Shown piece by piece: positions 8,465-17,472 of a DNA stretch of 54,224 nucleotides. The DNA comes from JAIRTY01 sp050257395 (GTDB lineage Bacteria > Actinomycetota > Actinomycetes > Streptosporangiales > Streptosporangiaceae): NCBI GenBank assembly GCA_050257395.1, contig JBLMWU010000036.1, positions 1 through 54,224 of the forward strand. The letters are read 5' to 3'. The position numbers were made by a program, and so were the translations under genes. The notes beneath the pieces were generated by a model. It searched no databases. It was not told the origin of the DNA and worked only from the letters and a program-made list of their open reading frames with translations. The stretch's first letter is position 1, and every line of letters starts with the position of its first letter.

Positions 8465-9709
8465 TCACGGCACCTGGGCTTCAGCCGGGCTGCCTGGTGC
8501 CGGGAGGACGGCCTGACCGCCGGCGTAGACGGCACGCAGCCTGCGGATGGCCGCGGGGTCGGCGAGCGGGTTGCCTTCGATGGCGAGGATGTCGGCGTCG
8601 AATCCGGGAGCGATGCGTCCTTTGCGGTGCCCGACCCCGCAGGCCTGGGCGGCACGGGAGGTCAGCGCCCACAAGATCTCGGCCGGGTTCAGGCCGGCCG
8701 CGGCCAGGTCGCCGGGTGCGTAGGGCAGCACGTCGTGCGGCTTGGCGGGCGAGACCCCGGCGTCGCTGCCGGGCACCAGCACAGCGCCGGCCTGGTACAG
8801 CCGCCGCCGGTTTGCGATCAGCCCGGCCATCCGGCTGGCGAACTGCGGCGGCACGGTGCCGGCGCGGCCCGGGTCGCGGCCGACGGTCCAGCCGACAGCG
8901 ACGCGCTGCGCCGCGATGGCGCGGATCACCGCCTCGGGTGCGTCGACGCCGTCAGCGGTCATGAACGTCGCGTGCTCGATCCCATCGGCACCGGCGGCCA
9001 CCGCGTCGGCAACCGACCGCGCGCTGTGCGCGTGGGCCGTGACTGGCAGCCCATGGCGGTGGGCCTCGTCCACGATCACCCGCAGCGACCCGGCGCCGAA
9101 CTGCGGCTCGTGCGCCAGCGAGCCCGGGGTCATGTTCCCCCCGCTGGCCATCACCTTGATCACGTCCACGCCCCGTTCGGCCCGCTCCCGTACGGCCGCG
9201 CGAAGGCGCGCTTTCCCGCTGGCGGCGCCGCCGAGGAAATGGCAGTGCCCGCCGGGGGTGGTGATCGGAGGACCGGCGGCGACGATCGCAGGCAGCGGCC
9301 CGGCCCCGGGGCCAGGGCTCCGGTCACGCAGGTCCAGGGCCAGGTAGCCGCGGTCGCCGAGATCGCGCACCGTGGTCACGCCCGCCCGCAGCGCCCGCCG
9401 GGCTGCCGCGGCCATCTGCTCGCGCAGCAGGTCGTCGCCTGTCTGGGCGAGGTGGCCGATCGGGTCGCCTGTCGCGTCAAAGCACAGGTGCAGGTGCGCG
9501 TCTACCAGGCCGGGCATCAAGGTCAACCCGGGCAGGTCGATGACGCTGGCGCCGGCGGGAGAAGGCTCAGCCGGGCCGTGGACGGCTGTGATCACGCCGT
9601 CAGCGACTACCACCGACGGCTCGGCCAGGAGCGCCGAGCTGACGCCGTCGAACAAGGCTGCGGCACGAAGGACCGTGAGCCGGCGAGTATGAGGGGCGTG
9701 AGCTGTCAT
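8465..9709 (-). CDS. Amidohydrolase-superfamily metal hydrolase (imidazolonepropionase/prolidase-like)
   Basis: A 414-residue TIM-barrel metallohydrolase. The metal motif HLH is in LMPGLVDAHLHL, the bridging-Lys region is VDVIKVMASGG, the barrel histidines are in VTAHAHS and IEHATF, and the catalytic Asp is in VPGSDAG. The C-terminal GRIAPGFDADILAIEGNPL is typical of the family. ATG 9709 gives a conventional N-terminus; an in-frame start at 9745 would add 12 residues. It lies 67 bp upstream of gshB and probably leads that operon. The substrate (cyclic amide, dipeptide or lactam) cannot be decided. Confidence 0.85.
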   Translation of the reverse strand: MTAHAPHTRRLTVLRAAALFDGVSSALLAEPSVVVADGVITAVHGPAEPSPAGASVIDLPGLTLMPGLVDAHLHLCFDATGDPIGHLAQTGDDLLREQMAAAARRALRAGVTTVRDLGDRGYLALDLRDRSPGPGAGPLPAIVAAGPPITTPGGHCHFLGGAASGKARLRAAVRERAERGVDVIKVMASGGNMTPGSLAHEPQFGAGSLRVIVDEAHRHGLPVTAHAHSARSVADAVAAGADGIEHATFMTADGVDAPEAVIRAIAAQRVAVGWTVGRDPGRAGTVPPQFASRMAGLIANRRRLYQAGAVLVPGSDAGVSPAKPHDVLPYAPGDLAAAGLNPAEILWALTSRAAQACGVGHRKGRIAPGFDADILAIEGNPLADPAAIRRLRAVYAGGQAVLPAPGSPAEAQVP

Positions 9710-9813
9710 GCCCTGAACTTCCCGCGAGCCGGGCCGGGCCGGCATCGCGGCAAGTACTCAAGCCCGGTACTCATTTCCGCAGCGCCCGTGCCTGGCGGGC
9801 GGGGGACGGGCTG

Positions 9814-12756
9814 GTGACAGGCCCGGCCCGGCCCGCGCGCCTGTCCCGGCCGTTCGCCGGCCGGGACAGGGAACTCCAGGCCGTGGCCGCCTGCCTGGCA
9901 CGGCTGCAGGCCGGCCAGGGCGGGGCGATCTTGGTGTCCGGCGAGCCGGGGATCGGGAAGACCAGCCTGGCCGGACAGGTGGAGTCGCGCGCCGCTGATC
10001 TCCACGTGCCTGTCGCCTGGGGCTCCTGCGCCGAAGATGAGGGCACCCCGCCGCTGTGGCCGTGGCGGCAGATCCTGGCTGGCTGCGCGGCCCGGCCGGC
10101 ACCCGGCGGCGATGGCCCGCGAGACGAGGCCAGCCGGATAGCTGCCGGCGTGACGGGCCAGGACCGGCCAGGAGTTGCGGCGCCTCCTCCGGACGGCTCG
10201 GAGCGCTTCCGGCTGTTCGAATCCCTGACCGCCGAGGTAACGGCGGCCGCCGCGCACGCGGGCCTGGTCGTGGTTCTCGATGACCTGCAGTGGGCGGATC
10301 CGATGTCGGCCATGCTGCTCGCCCACCTTGGCCGTGGCCTGCCAGCCTCGCGCGTCCTGGTGGTCGCGGCCTACCGCGATCAGGAGCTGAGGTTGAGCGC
10401 TCCCGCCCAGGCAGCCGTCGCGGCGCTCGTCCGCGAGCCGGGCACGGTGCAGCTGCGGCTCGCCGGGCTGGCCGAGGCCGAAGTCGCCGATCAGCTGGAG
10501 GCGACCTTCGGGCGCCGGTTCGGCCTGCGGGTAGTAGCCGGGGTGGCCAGCCGCACCGGGGGCAACCCGTTCTTCGTGGCCGAGCTCGGCCGGCTGGTCA
10601 GCGACGCGGCAGCCGCCGGGCAGGCCGAAGCCGGGTCGTGGCTGACCGGGCTGCCCGAGGGCGTGCGAGCGGTCATCGGCCAGCGCCTGGCGCGGCTGCC
10701 CGCCAGCTGCCGGGCCGTGCTGTCCACAGCGGCGGTGATCGCGCCGGCGATTGATGTGCAGACCGTCACGGCAGCCGGCGGGCTGACCCCCGAGACCGTC
10801 CTCGCCGGGCTGGACACCGCCGCCGCCGCGGGGCTGGTCCGGGCCGCGGCCGGGGAGCCGGCCGGGTTCTCGCACGCGCTGGTCCGGGATGCCATCCGCG
10901 CGGAAGTGCCGCCGTCGCGGCAGTTCGGCATTCACCGCCGCGCCGCCGAGCACCTCGAAGCCGCCTACGCCGCCGACCTGGACCGGCATGCCGGCGAGAT
11001 CGCCCATCACTGGCTGTCCGCCGGTCCGGTGGCTGATGCGGCGCACACAGTCGGCTGGGCCGAGCGAGCTGCGGCCATCAGCATGCGCAGCCTCGCCTAC
11101 GAGGAAGCCGCCCGCCTGTGCGAGCGGGCGCTGCGCGTCACCGGCCCCGGCGGTCCCGCCGGCGCAGACCGCGGCCGGCTCCTGCTCGCCATGGCAGATG
11201 CCCTGTACAAGGCCGGTGACGTGAAGCAGGCCATCACCGCTGCCGGGCAAGCCGGAGACGAGGCCGAGCGCCGGGGCGACCCGGCCGGCATGGCACGCGC
11301 CGCCCTCATCCTGGAGGGCGTCACCGACCAGGACTGGGGACGCCGGGTCGCCCGCCTGGCCGAATCCGCCCTCCGCCAGCTGGGGCACGGCAACGCTGAG
11401 CTATCGGCCCGGCTGCTCGCCGCCACCGCCGTAGTGCAGAGCGCGTCACTGGCCACCGGGAACACCGGCGAAGCAGGCCCGCTCAGCCTGCAGGCCCTCG
11501 CGCTGGCCGAGGTGGCCGGGACGCCCGCCGCCCTCGTCAGCGCGCTGCGTGCCCGCCAGATGGCGTGCGCCGGGCCCGACGGGGTCGGTGACCGCCTGGA
11601 GGTGGCCGCGCGCATGCTCGCGCTCGCCGCCGAGCACGCGGACCCGTGGGCTGGGCTGTGGGGGCGCCTGTGGCGGATCGAGGCCAGCTGCCAGCTCGGA
11701 GAGGTCGCCGCCGCCGAGTCCGATGCCGGCGAGCTGGCTGACATTACGCGCCAGCTCAGCCAGCCGGTCGCCGGCTGGCACCTGGCACGCACCCGCTGCG
11801 CTCTCGCCATGGCCCGCGGCCGGTTCGAGGCCGCCGAGCGTCATCTTGACGACGCGATCAAGCTCGCCGCCCAGGGCCTGGATGCCCGCGCCTGGCAGAT
11901 CCGGGCGATCGCCGGCGCCAAGCTCGCCAGCCTGACCGGAGACCCGCGCCACGAGCACTGGTTCGCGACGCTCGAACGAGAGACGGACCCATCGGCCGCT
12001 GCGGCGGGCCGCTGGGCCATCCTCGCCGAGCACTACGCCGGCCACGGCGACCTGGACCGGGCCCGGGCGCTGTACCGTCAGCTCCCGCCCTGGCAGACAT
12101 GGCAGCCGCCCCATTTCGTGGCGCACGCCGTGCTCGACACGCGCGCCCGCGCGGCCGCCCTGCTCGGCGACACCGACGGCGCGGCAATCGCATACGCGCG
12201 GCTGCGGCCATGGGCACGCTACTTCGTCGTGGGCGGGACCGGGGCCGTAGCGATCCTCGGCTCCGCCGAACACACGCTGGGCTGCCTCGCGGCGTGCCTG
12301 GGCAAACCCGGCACCGCGATCGGCCACCTGCGGGCTGCCATCGCCGCCAGCCAGCGCGCCGGGCTGCCGCCGTTCGAGCTCCAATCCCGCTACGAGCTCG
12401 CGAAAGTCCTGGCCCGGCGGGGCCGGCCGGAGGACCGCTCCGAAGCGCTCGTCCTCGCAACCGATGCCGCCCGCGGGGCGGCCAGGCTCGGCATGAGAGG
12501 CCTGCAAGCCGACTCCGGGCAGCTGGCCACGATCATGCGGCACGGGGACAGCGAGCCAGGCGGCCTCACGCGGCGCGAGCGCGAAATCGCCGAGCTGGTC
12601 GGCCGCGGCCTCACCAACCGCCAGATCGCCGACCTGCTCCACATCGCCGAACGCACCGCGGAAAACCACGTCCAGCACATCCTCACCAAGCTCGGCTTCC
12701 GCAACCGCAGCCAGATCGCCGCCTGGGCCGCCAGGACAACCCCTGCCGGCACGTAG
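9814..12756 (+). CDS. AAA-ATPase LuxR-family transcriptional regulator (LAL type)
   Basis: A 980-residue large LuxR regulator. The N-terminal AAA domain has Walker A GEPGIGKTS (about residues 48-56) and Walker B LVVVLDDLQWAD (about 152-163), followed by a long helical TPR-like middle, and a C-terminal LuxR helix-turn-helix (LTRREREIAELVGRGLTNRQIADLL, about 915-940). Start GTG 9814. It diverges from the amidohydrolase-gshB-MAPEG-MFS operon across a 104-bp gap, so it is the likely regulator of that operon and of itself. The inducer is unknown. Confidence 0.92.
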   Translation: MTGPARPARLSRPFAGRDRELQAVAACLARLQAGQGGAILVSGEPGIGKTSLAGQVESRAADLHVPVAWGSCAEDEGTPPLWPWRQILAGCAARPAPGGDGPRDEASRIAAGVTGQDRPGVAAPPPDGSERFRLFESLTAEVTAAAAHAGLVVVLDDLQWADPMSAMLLAHLGRGLPASRVLVVAAYRDQELRLSAPAQAAVAALVREPGTVQLRLAGLAEAEVADQLEATFGRRFGLRVVAGVASRTGGNPFFVAELGRLVSDAAAAGQAEAGSWLTGLPEGVRAVIGQRLARLPASCRAVLSTAAVIAPAIDVQTVTAAGGLTPETVLAGLDTAAAAGLVRAAAGEPAGFSHALVRDAIRAEVPPSRQFGIHRRAAEHLEAAYAADLDRHAGEIAHHWLSAGPVADAAHTVGWAERAAAISMRSLAYEEAARLCERALRVTGPGGPAGADRGRLLLAMADALYKAGDVKQAITAAGQAGDEAERRGDPAGMARAALILEGVTDQDWGRRVARLAESALRQLGHGNAELSARLLAATAVVQSASLATGNTGEAGPLSLQALALAEVAGTPAALVSALRARQMACAGPDGVGDRLEVAARMLALAAEHADPWAGLWGRLWRIEASCQLGEVAAAESDAGELADITRQLSQPVAGWHLARTRCALAMARGRFEAAERHLDDAIKLAAQGLDARAWQIRAIAGAKLASLTGDPRHEHWFATLERETDPSAAAAGRWAILAEHYAGHGDLDRARALYRQLPPWQTWQPPHFVAHAVLDTRARAAALLGDTDGAAIAYARLRPWARYFVVGGTGAVAILGSAEHTLGCLAACLGKPGTAIGHLRAAIAASQRAGLPPFELQSRYELAKVLARRGRPEDRSEALVLATDAARGAARLGMRGLQADSGQLATIMRHGDSEPGGLTRREREIAELVGRGLTNRQIADLLHIAERTAENHVQHILTKLGFRNRSQIAAWAARTTPAGT

Positions 12757-12776
12757 CCAGGCACTGGCCCTGTGTA

Positions 12777-13385
12777 CTACTGCGGCTGGCGTGCGGCATT
12801 CTGCTGGCTTCGGCGGGTCCAGCAGATCCGGGCGAGCATGAGCGTGCTGGCCGCGATCCCGCAAGAGCCGAGGGTCATCAGCCGCGGGTCGGATGTGTGC
12901 AGGCCGAAGATCAGCCAGCAGGTGAGTTCGCCGAAGATGAGCAGCCAGGTTCCGGCTGAGATCCCGGTCGGGCGCGTCGTCCGGTAGGCGGTCCATACGG
13001 ATGGGGTTACCTGGAGGATGAACGCGGCGGTGAGCAGCGTTCCCAGGCCGGCGCGTCCAGCGAAGACGCAGGCGCTGATGAGCATCGCGGCCCAAGCGCA
13101 GATCGCGGTCACGGACCGCGGCTTAGCCTGCCCGTGCCGGGTTACCATCACCGCCAGCGTCGCGACGACGAGGATGGTGGCCGACGAGCCGATCAGGGCG
13201 GTCCAGTACCGGGCCAGCGCGAAGTAGGCGATCCATGCGGCGTTGTTGACGGTGGTCAGCGCCACCCATGACCAGGAGAGGCCACGGGTGTCGCGGGTGG
13301 CCGCGAGCTTGCGGATCTGGGGGAGAAACTCCGGGATAGCGAAGCAGGTGGCGGCGATGGGGGCGTAGTCGAGCAGGCCGGTCAT
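12777..13385 (-). CDS. PQ-loop/SWEET-like membrane protein with two repeats
   Basis: A 202-residue membrane protein with about seven hydrophobic segments and two recognisable PQ-loop-like repeats: one around IPEFLPQIRKL...GLSWSWVAL...NNAAWIAYF (residues 15-55) and one around LQVTPSVWTAYRTTRPTGISAGTWLLIFGELTCWLIFG (about 130-165). Bacterial SemiSWEETs usually have a single ~90-residue repeat, so this is a duplicated, eukaryote-like layout. The start is ATG 13385; the upstream open frame lacks membrane sequence. It may transport sugars or other small solutes. The second repeat has a variant PQ motif (TPSV), so function is uncertain. Confidence 0.7.
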   Translation of the reverse strand: MTGLLDYAPIAATCFAIPEFLPQIRKLAATRDTRGLSWSWVALTTVNNAAWIAYFALARYWTALIGSSATILVVATLAVMVTRHGQAKPRSVTAICAWAAMLISACVFAGRAGLGTLLTAAFILQVTPSVWTAYRTTRPTGISAGTWLLIFGELTCWLIFGLHTSDPRLMTLGSCGIAASTLMLARICWTRRSQQNAARQPQ

Positions 13386-13632
13386 GGCTGGCCGGTGCCC
13401 TCCGGCTCCCCGGCAGCGGGAGGCCCGGCCGCGACATGCCCGTCCGGACGCCGGGCACGGAGCGGATCGGCGGGCCCCGGTAGCAGCATCCCGCCAGTAT
13501 GTGAGACCGTCTCCCGTTTCTTCCACCGGTTATGCAGCCAGTACCTGTTTGACTCGATCCGGGCGAGCGATCACGATTCTGGCAGCGAGATCGACGGCTT
13601 CCGGGCCCCGGGAGATCTGAGAGGCGGGCGCC
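13386..13632. promoter_or_regulatory. Divergent intergenic region (SWEET-like / FAD oxidase)
   Basis: A 247-bp gap between divergent starts. A TTGACT hexamer at 13549-13554 is a possible -35 for the FAD oxidase gene, but no good TAnnnT lies at 16-19 bp. A GAGAGG stretch just before 13633 is the likely ribosome site. No coding sequence is convincing here. Confidence 0.35.
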
Positions 13633-14967
13633 ATGGTCCCGACGCACAGCCGGTACGTCATCGTCGGTGCAGGAGTTCACGGACTGTCGACGGCCTGGCA
13701 CCTGGCCCGGGAGCTTCGGGTCCGGGGTCTCGGCGGAGGTGAGGACATCCTGGTCCTCGACAAGCGGGCAGCCGGCGCTGGCGCGTCGGGGATCGCGTGC
13801 GGAACCGTCCGCAACAATTACTTCCAGCCCGCGATGCGCGAGCTGATGGCCCACTCGGTGGCGGTCTGGGAGTCGGACCCCGAGGCATTCTCCTACCACC
13901 CGGTCGGCTTTCTGCAGATTGCCCCGGAAGTGATGTCCGGGGATGTCGCGAAGATCTTCTCCGAGCAGCAGGCGATCGGTTACCCCTCCACGCTCATCGA
14001 AGGCGAGCGCGACTGCAGCCGCTACCTGCTCGACCTGTTCGAGGACTGGCAGGCGCCCGGGATCACCACGGTCCTCCACGAGAAGAAAGGCGGGTACGCG
14101 AACAACATCCGGGCGGTGCGCGGCCTGGCGGCGAAAGCCGAAGCCGAGGGGGTCCGGATAGCCGCCGGGGTCCGCGTCACCGGCTTTGGCATGGCCGGGG
14201 GAGCGGTGTCCTCGGTCGAAACCGACCAGGGCACGATCGCCTGCGATCAGCTCGTGATAGCGGCCGGCCCGTGGATCCGCGACCTGTGGGCGATGCTGGA
14301 ACTGCCCGAAACGATCACAGTGGCGGAGCCCGGCGGAACCGGGGGAGTCACCCGTCCCATGTGGACCTACTGGGCGCTCCAGGAGGGGACGCTGGGGATC
14401 GAGCCGAAGGAGTTCACCGATAACCGTGGCGGTTTTCCGCCGGTCACGCACGTGGACTCCGCCGCGCCGCTTTACGACGACATCAGCGGGGAGCTGATCA
14501 CCGACAGCCTCTGGGGCATCTACTACAAGCCGGACTTCAACTTCGCCGGGCTGCAGGGGGGCGCCTCCCCCTACGTGGTCGGCAAGCCCGCGAGCGCCGT
14601 CGCCATCGACCCCTACGGGCCGGAGAGCCCGGAGTTCACCGTGACCGAGGACTTCGTGCGCATGTGGACCTCAGGGCTGGCGCACTGCCACAAGAGGTTC
14701 CAGGGCAAGCGGCATCTCTACCGGCACGAGCCCACCGGCGGTATCGGCGCCTTCACCCCCGACAGCTTCCCGGTTTTCGACGTGTTCCATCAGAACGCCC
14801 ACGTGATCGCCGACTCCAACCACGGGTTCAAGATGATCGGCGTCGGGGCGCTGGTCGCCCGGGAGGTCCTCGGCGAGGAGCAGGCTCTGCTGGCGCCGTT
14901 CCGGTTCGGCCGCTACCGCACCGGGGAGTTGCACCCGGTGAGCAACTCCCCATTCCCCTGGAGCTGA
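13633..14967 (+). CDS. FAD-dependent oxidoreductase of the D-amino-acid/sarcosine oxidase (DAO) fold
   Basis: A 444-residue flavoprotein. The dinucleotide motif is YVIVGAGVHGLSTAWHLA (GxGxxG at residues 11-16), followed by VLDKRAAGAGASG, a second FAD contact in LVIAAGPWI, and C-terminal GGIGAFTPDSFPVFD...NHGFKMIGVGALVAREV, as in sarcosine and dimethylglycine oxidases. It would oxidise the C-N bond of an N-alkyl amino acid or amine, giving an imine and H2O2 or passing electrons on. It is convergent with a homocysteine S-methyltransferase (11-bp gap); the same two families sit adjacent at 31.6-33.2 kb, which suggests linked methyl- or amine-metabolism steps. The substrate is inferred only. Confidence 0.85.
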   Translation: MVPTHSRYVIVGAGVHGLSTAWHLARELRVRGLGGGEDILVLDKRAAGAGASGIACGTVRNNYFQPAMRELMAHSVAVWESDPEAFSYHPVGFLQIAPEVMSGDVAKIFSEQQAIGYPSTLIEGERDCSRYLLDLFEDWQAPGITTVLHEKKGGYANNIRAVRGLAAKAEAEGVRIAAGVRVTGFGMAGGAVSSVETDQGTIACDQLVIAAGPWIRDLWAMLELPETITVAEPGGTGGVTRPMWTYWALQEGTLGIEPKEFTDNRGGFPPVTHVDSAAPLYDDISGELITDSLWGIYYKPDFNFAGLQGGASPYVVGKPASAVAIDPYGPESPEFTVTEDFVRMWTSGLAHCHKRFQGKRHLYRHEPTGGIGAFTPDSFPVFDVFHQNAHVIADSNHGFKMIGVGALVAREVLGEEQALLAPFRFGRYRTGELHPVSNSPFPWS

Positions 14968-14977
14968 TCGCCAGGGC

Positions 14978-16000
14978 TTACAGGTTGCCGGCGTATTCCT
15001 GGTAGCTCCTGGCGATGCGGGCATCGGTGCCGAGGAACGAATGCTTCGACATGTCGGGGGAGTAGCGGGACGCCGGCGGTGTCTTGCCGGCCGCCTCAGC
15101 CACGGCCCGGATGTGATGCGGCGCGGCACCACAGCAGACGCCGAGGTAACGCACGCCGAGCGCGAGCGCGGCGCTGGCGAACTCGCTGAGTTCCCCACGG
15201 GTGCAGGTGAAGGGGTCAAGCGCGGTGGGAAAGGCCTGCTGCCCGCCCCGCGCAGGGTCACGCAGGGCCTGGAACGTCGGCTCCGCCTCGGTGGTCCGGT
15301 ACGGCACCGGCAGGGCGGCCACCTCGCAGGACACCGCGTCCCGCACCCGCTCGAGCACCGGCAGCATCGTGCGCGGCCCCCGGATGCAGTTGAGGCCCAC
15401 GACGGCCGCCCCGTGCTGCTCCGCCTGGCGGCAGGCATCCTCCGGGCTGACCCCGTCGCGCATCATGCCGTCCCGGTGCACGGCGAAGGTCACCACCGCA
15501 GGCAGGCCCGCGTCACGGATGGCCGCCAGGGCGAGCAGCGCTTCACCCAGCCAGCTGAACGTCTCGGCGATGATGAGGTCCGCGCCCGCCTCGGCTGCCC
15601 AGGTCACCTGCTCGCCGAATGCCGCCCGGACCTCCGGCACAGCCGCCGACTCCGGCTCGTACACGTTGGTGTTGCACACGTTGCCCGCCAGCAGCGTCCC
15701 CGTTTCCCGGGCCACCCGGGCGGCGATGGACAGGGCCTGCTGGTTGAGCGGTTCGAGGATGTTCTCCTTGCCGATGACCCGCAGCTTCTGGCGATGACCG
15801 TAGTAGGTGAAGGCCTCCACCACGTCTGAGCCGGCGTGCACGAACTCGCGATGCAGTTCCTCCACCACTTCGGGATGGTCGAGGACCACTTCCGGGACGA
15901 ACGCTCCCGCTTGCAGGTACCCACGTCGCTCGCACTCGAAGAGGTAGCCTTCCGCGCAGATGACGGGCCCGTCCCTGAGCATCGCGGATAGATCCGGCAT
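14978..16000 (-). CDS. Homocysteine S-methyltransferase family protein (BHMT/MmuM-like), copy 1
   Basis: A 340-residue TIM-barrel methyltransferase. The three zinc cysteines characteristic of the family are visible: one in VVGLNCIRGP and a pair in LGVCCGAAPHHIRAV. The N-terminal EGYLFECERRGYLQAGAFVPEVVLDHPE matches the substrate-binding first strands. ATG 16000 has an excellent GGAGGTTCAC site; the open frame extends upstream to 16150 without homologous sequence. It transfers a methyl group from a methylated donor (betaine, S-methylmethionine or another onium compound) to homocysteine or a similar thiol. It is about half identical by eye to the copy at 32150. Confidence 0.88.
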   Translation of the reverse strand: MPDLSAMLRDGPVICAEGYLFECERRGYLQAGAFVPEVVLDHPEVVEELHREFVHAGSDVVEAFTYYGHRQKLRVIGKENILEPLNQQALSIAARVARETGTLLAGNVCNTNVYEPESAAVPEVRAAFGEQVTWAAEAGADLIIAETFSWLGEALLALAAIRDAGLPAVVTFAVHRDGMMRDGVSPEDACRQAEQHGAAVVGLNCIRGPRTMLPVLERVRDAVSCEVAALPVPYRTTEAEPTFQALRDPARGGQQAFPTALDPFTCTRGELSEFASAALALGVRYLGVCCGAAPHHIRAVAEAAGKTPPASRYSPDMSKHSFLGTDARIARSYQEYAGNL

Positions 16001-16113
16001 GTGAACCTCCCTGCCCGGCGCGTGCATCCAACCGTACAGTTCCCGGCCATCGCAGGTGCGTGCCGCCGGGGGCTGATCTGGCGCCCGCCGCCGGGCAACG
16101 GCAGACTGGCGCC

Positions 16114-17472
16114 ATGGCTGCCGGGGAGAAACCGATTTCCGGGAACGCACCGCTCAGCGGCCGCAGCGGGGCGTGGGCCGCCGCGAACCCGCGCTCGCGG
16201 TCCCTCTCGCAGCGCGCCAGCCGCGTGCTGCCCGGCGGGGTCACCCACGACGTGCGGCGGTCAGCGCCCTTTCCGCTGGCCGTCGCCCGCGCGGAGGGCT
16301 CACGCAAGTGGGATCTGGATGGCCACGAGATCATCTGTTACGTGATGGGCCACGGTGCCCTGCTGCTGGGGCACAGCCATCCGGAAGTCGTGGCAGCGGT
16401 ACGCCGCCAGGCGACACTCGCCTTCCTCCCGGGCGCCTGTCACGAACTGGAAGCCGAGTGGGCCGAGCTGGTGACGGACCTGGTGCCCTCGGCCGAGCTG
16501 GTGCGGTTCACCGCCAGCGGCACGGAGGCCTCTCTGCTGGCCCTGCGCCTGGCCCGCGCGGCCACCGGCCGGCCGCGGGTGGTGAAGCTGGCCGGTCACT
16601 TCCACGGCTGGCACGACCAGGTCTCCTTCGGCGCCGACCCGCCGTTCTGCGGCCCGGACACGGCCGGGGTGCCCGACGTGCTCCGCCAGGCGGTCACCGT
16701 GGTGCCGGCGGAGGAACGGGCGCTGGCAGCTGCGCTGCAGGGCGGCGACGTCGCAGCCGTCATCCTGGAACCGACCGGCGCGGCGTGGGGGACGGCACCG
16801 TTGCCTGATGGGCTGCTCGCGGCGGTGCGCGCGCTGACCGAGACCACCGGGACGGTGCTGGTTTTCGACGAGGTGGTCTCCGGCTTCCGCTGGTCGCCGG
16901 GCGGAGTGCAGGCCGTAGCCGGGGTGATGCCTGACCTCACGGCGCTCGGGAAGATCCTGGCGGGCGGGATGCCGGGCGGTGCCGTGGCCGGCCGGGCGGA
17001 TCTCATGACGCCGCTGACCCTCGAGGCCGGTGACCCACGCCGGGTCGGTCATCCCGGCACCCATAACGCCCACCCGATCTCGGCCGCTGCCGGGATCGCC
17101 GCGCTGCGTGAGTGCCGCACCGGGGCGCCCCAGGAGCACGCGGCCAGGCTCGCCGCCACGCTGCGCGACGGCTTGACAGAAGTCCTCGCCCAGGCGGGTG
17201 TGCCTGGCTGCGCCTACGGCGAAAGCTCCACCTTTCACCTGCTGATGGGCCATCCAGCCGGGCCGGCAACGGCCAGCCTGCGGGTGCTGAAGACGGCGGG
17301 GATGAGCCGGCAGCTGGCAGCCGAACTGCACAACGGCATGCTGCTGGAAGGAGTCCAGCTCTTCCATGGGTCGGGGTTCCTGAGCGCTGCCCATACCGAG
17401 TCTGACGTGGAGCGGACCGTGGCGGCCTTCGCCGCGACGCTGGCCCGCCTCCCGGCCGGGCTGCTGCCGTGA
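16114..17472 (+). CDS. Class III aminotransferase, glutamate-1-semialdehyde aminomutase-like
   Basis: A 452-residue PLP enzyme of the acetylornithine/GSA aminotransferase class. Visible features are RVLPGGVTHDVR near the N-terminus, the PLP phosphate loop FTASGTEASLLALRLARA, the GHFHGWHD motif, DEVVSGFR (Asp holding the pyridine nitrogen) and the lysine in TALGKILAGGMPGGA. It is not likely the housekeeping HemL, because it sits in a catabolic cluster and overlaps the next amidohydrolase by 4 bp (GTGA). ATG 16114 is preferred over 16060 since the family begins near SQRASRVLPGG. The likely role is amino transfer on a beta- or omega-amino acid intermediate. Confidence 0.87.
   Translation: MAAGEKPISGNAPLSGRSGAWAAANPRSRSLSQRASRVLPGGVTHDVRRSAPFPLAVARAEGSRKWDLDGHEIICYVMGHGALLLGHSHPEVVAAVRRQATLAFLPGACHELEAEWAELVTDLVPSAELVRFTASGTEASLLALRLARAATGRPRVVKLAGHFHGWHDQVSFGADPPFCGPDTAGVPDVLRQAVTVVPAEERALAAALQGGDVAAVILEPTGAAWGTAPLPDGLLAAVRALTETTGTVLVFDEVVSGFRWSPGGVQAVAGVMPDLTALGKILAGGMPGGAVAGRADLMTPLTLEAGDPRRVGHPGTHNAHPISAAAGIAALRECRTGAPQEHAARLAATLRDGLTEVLAQAGVPGCAYGESSTFHLLMGHPAGPATASLRVLKTAGMSRQLAAELHNGMLLEGVQLFHGSGFLSAAHTESDVERTVAAFAATLARLPAGLLP

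Noticed and set aside
11446..13095. 549-residue minus-strand frame opposite the AAA-LuxR regulator
   Set aside because: Low-complexity antisense frame; it overlaps both the regulator and the SWEET-like gene and has no domain.
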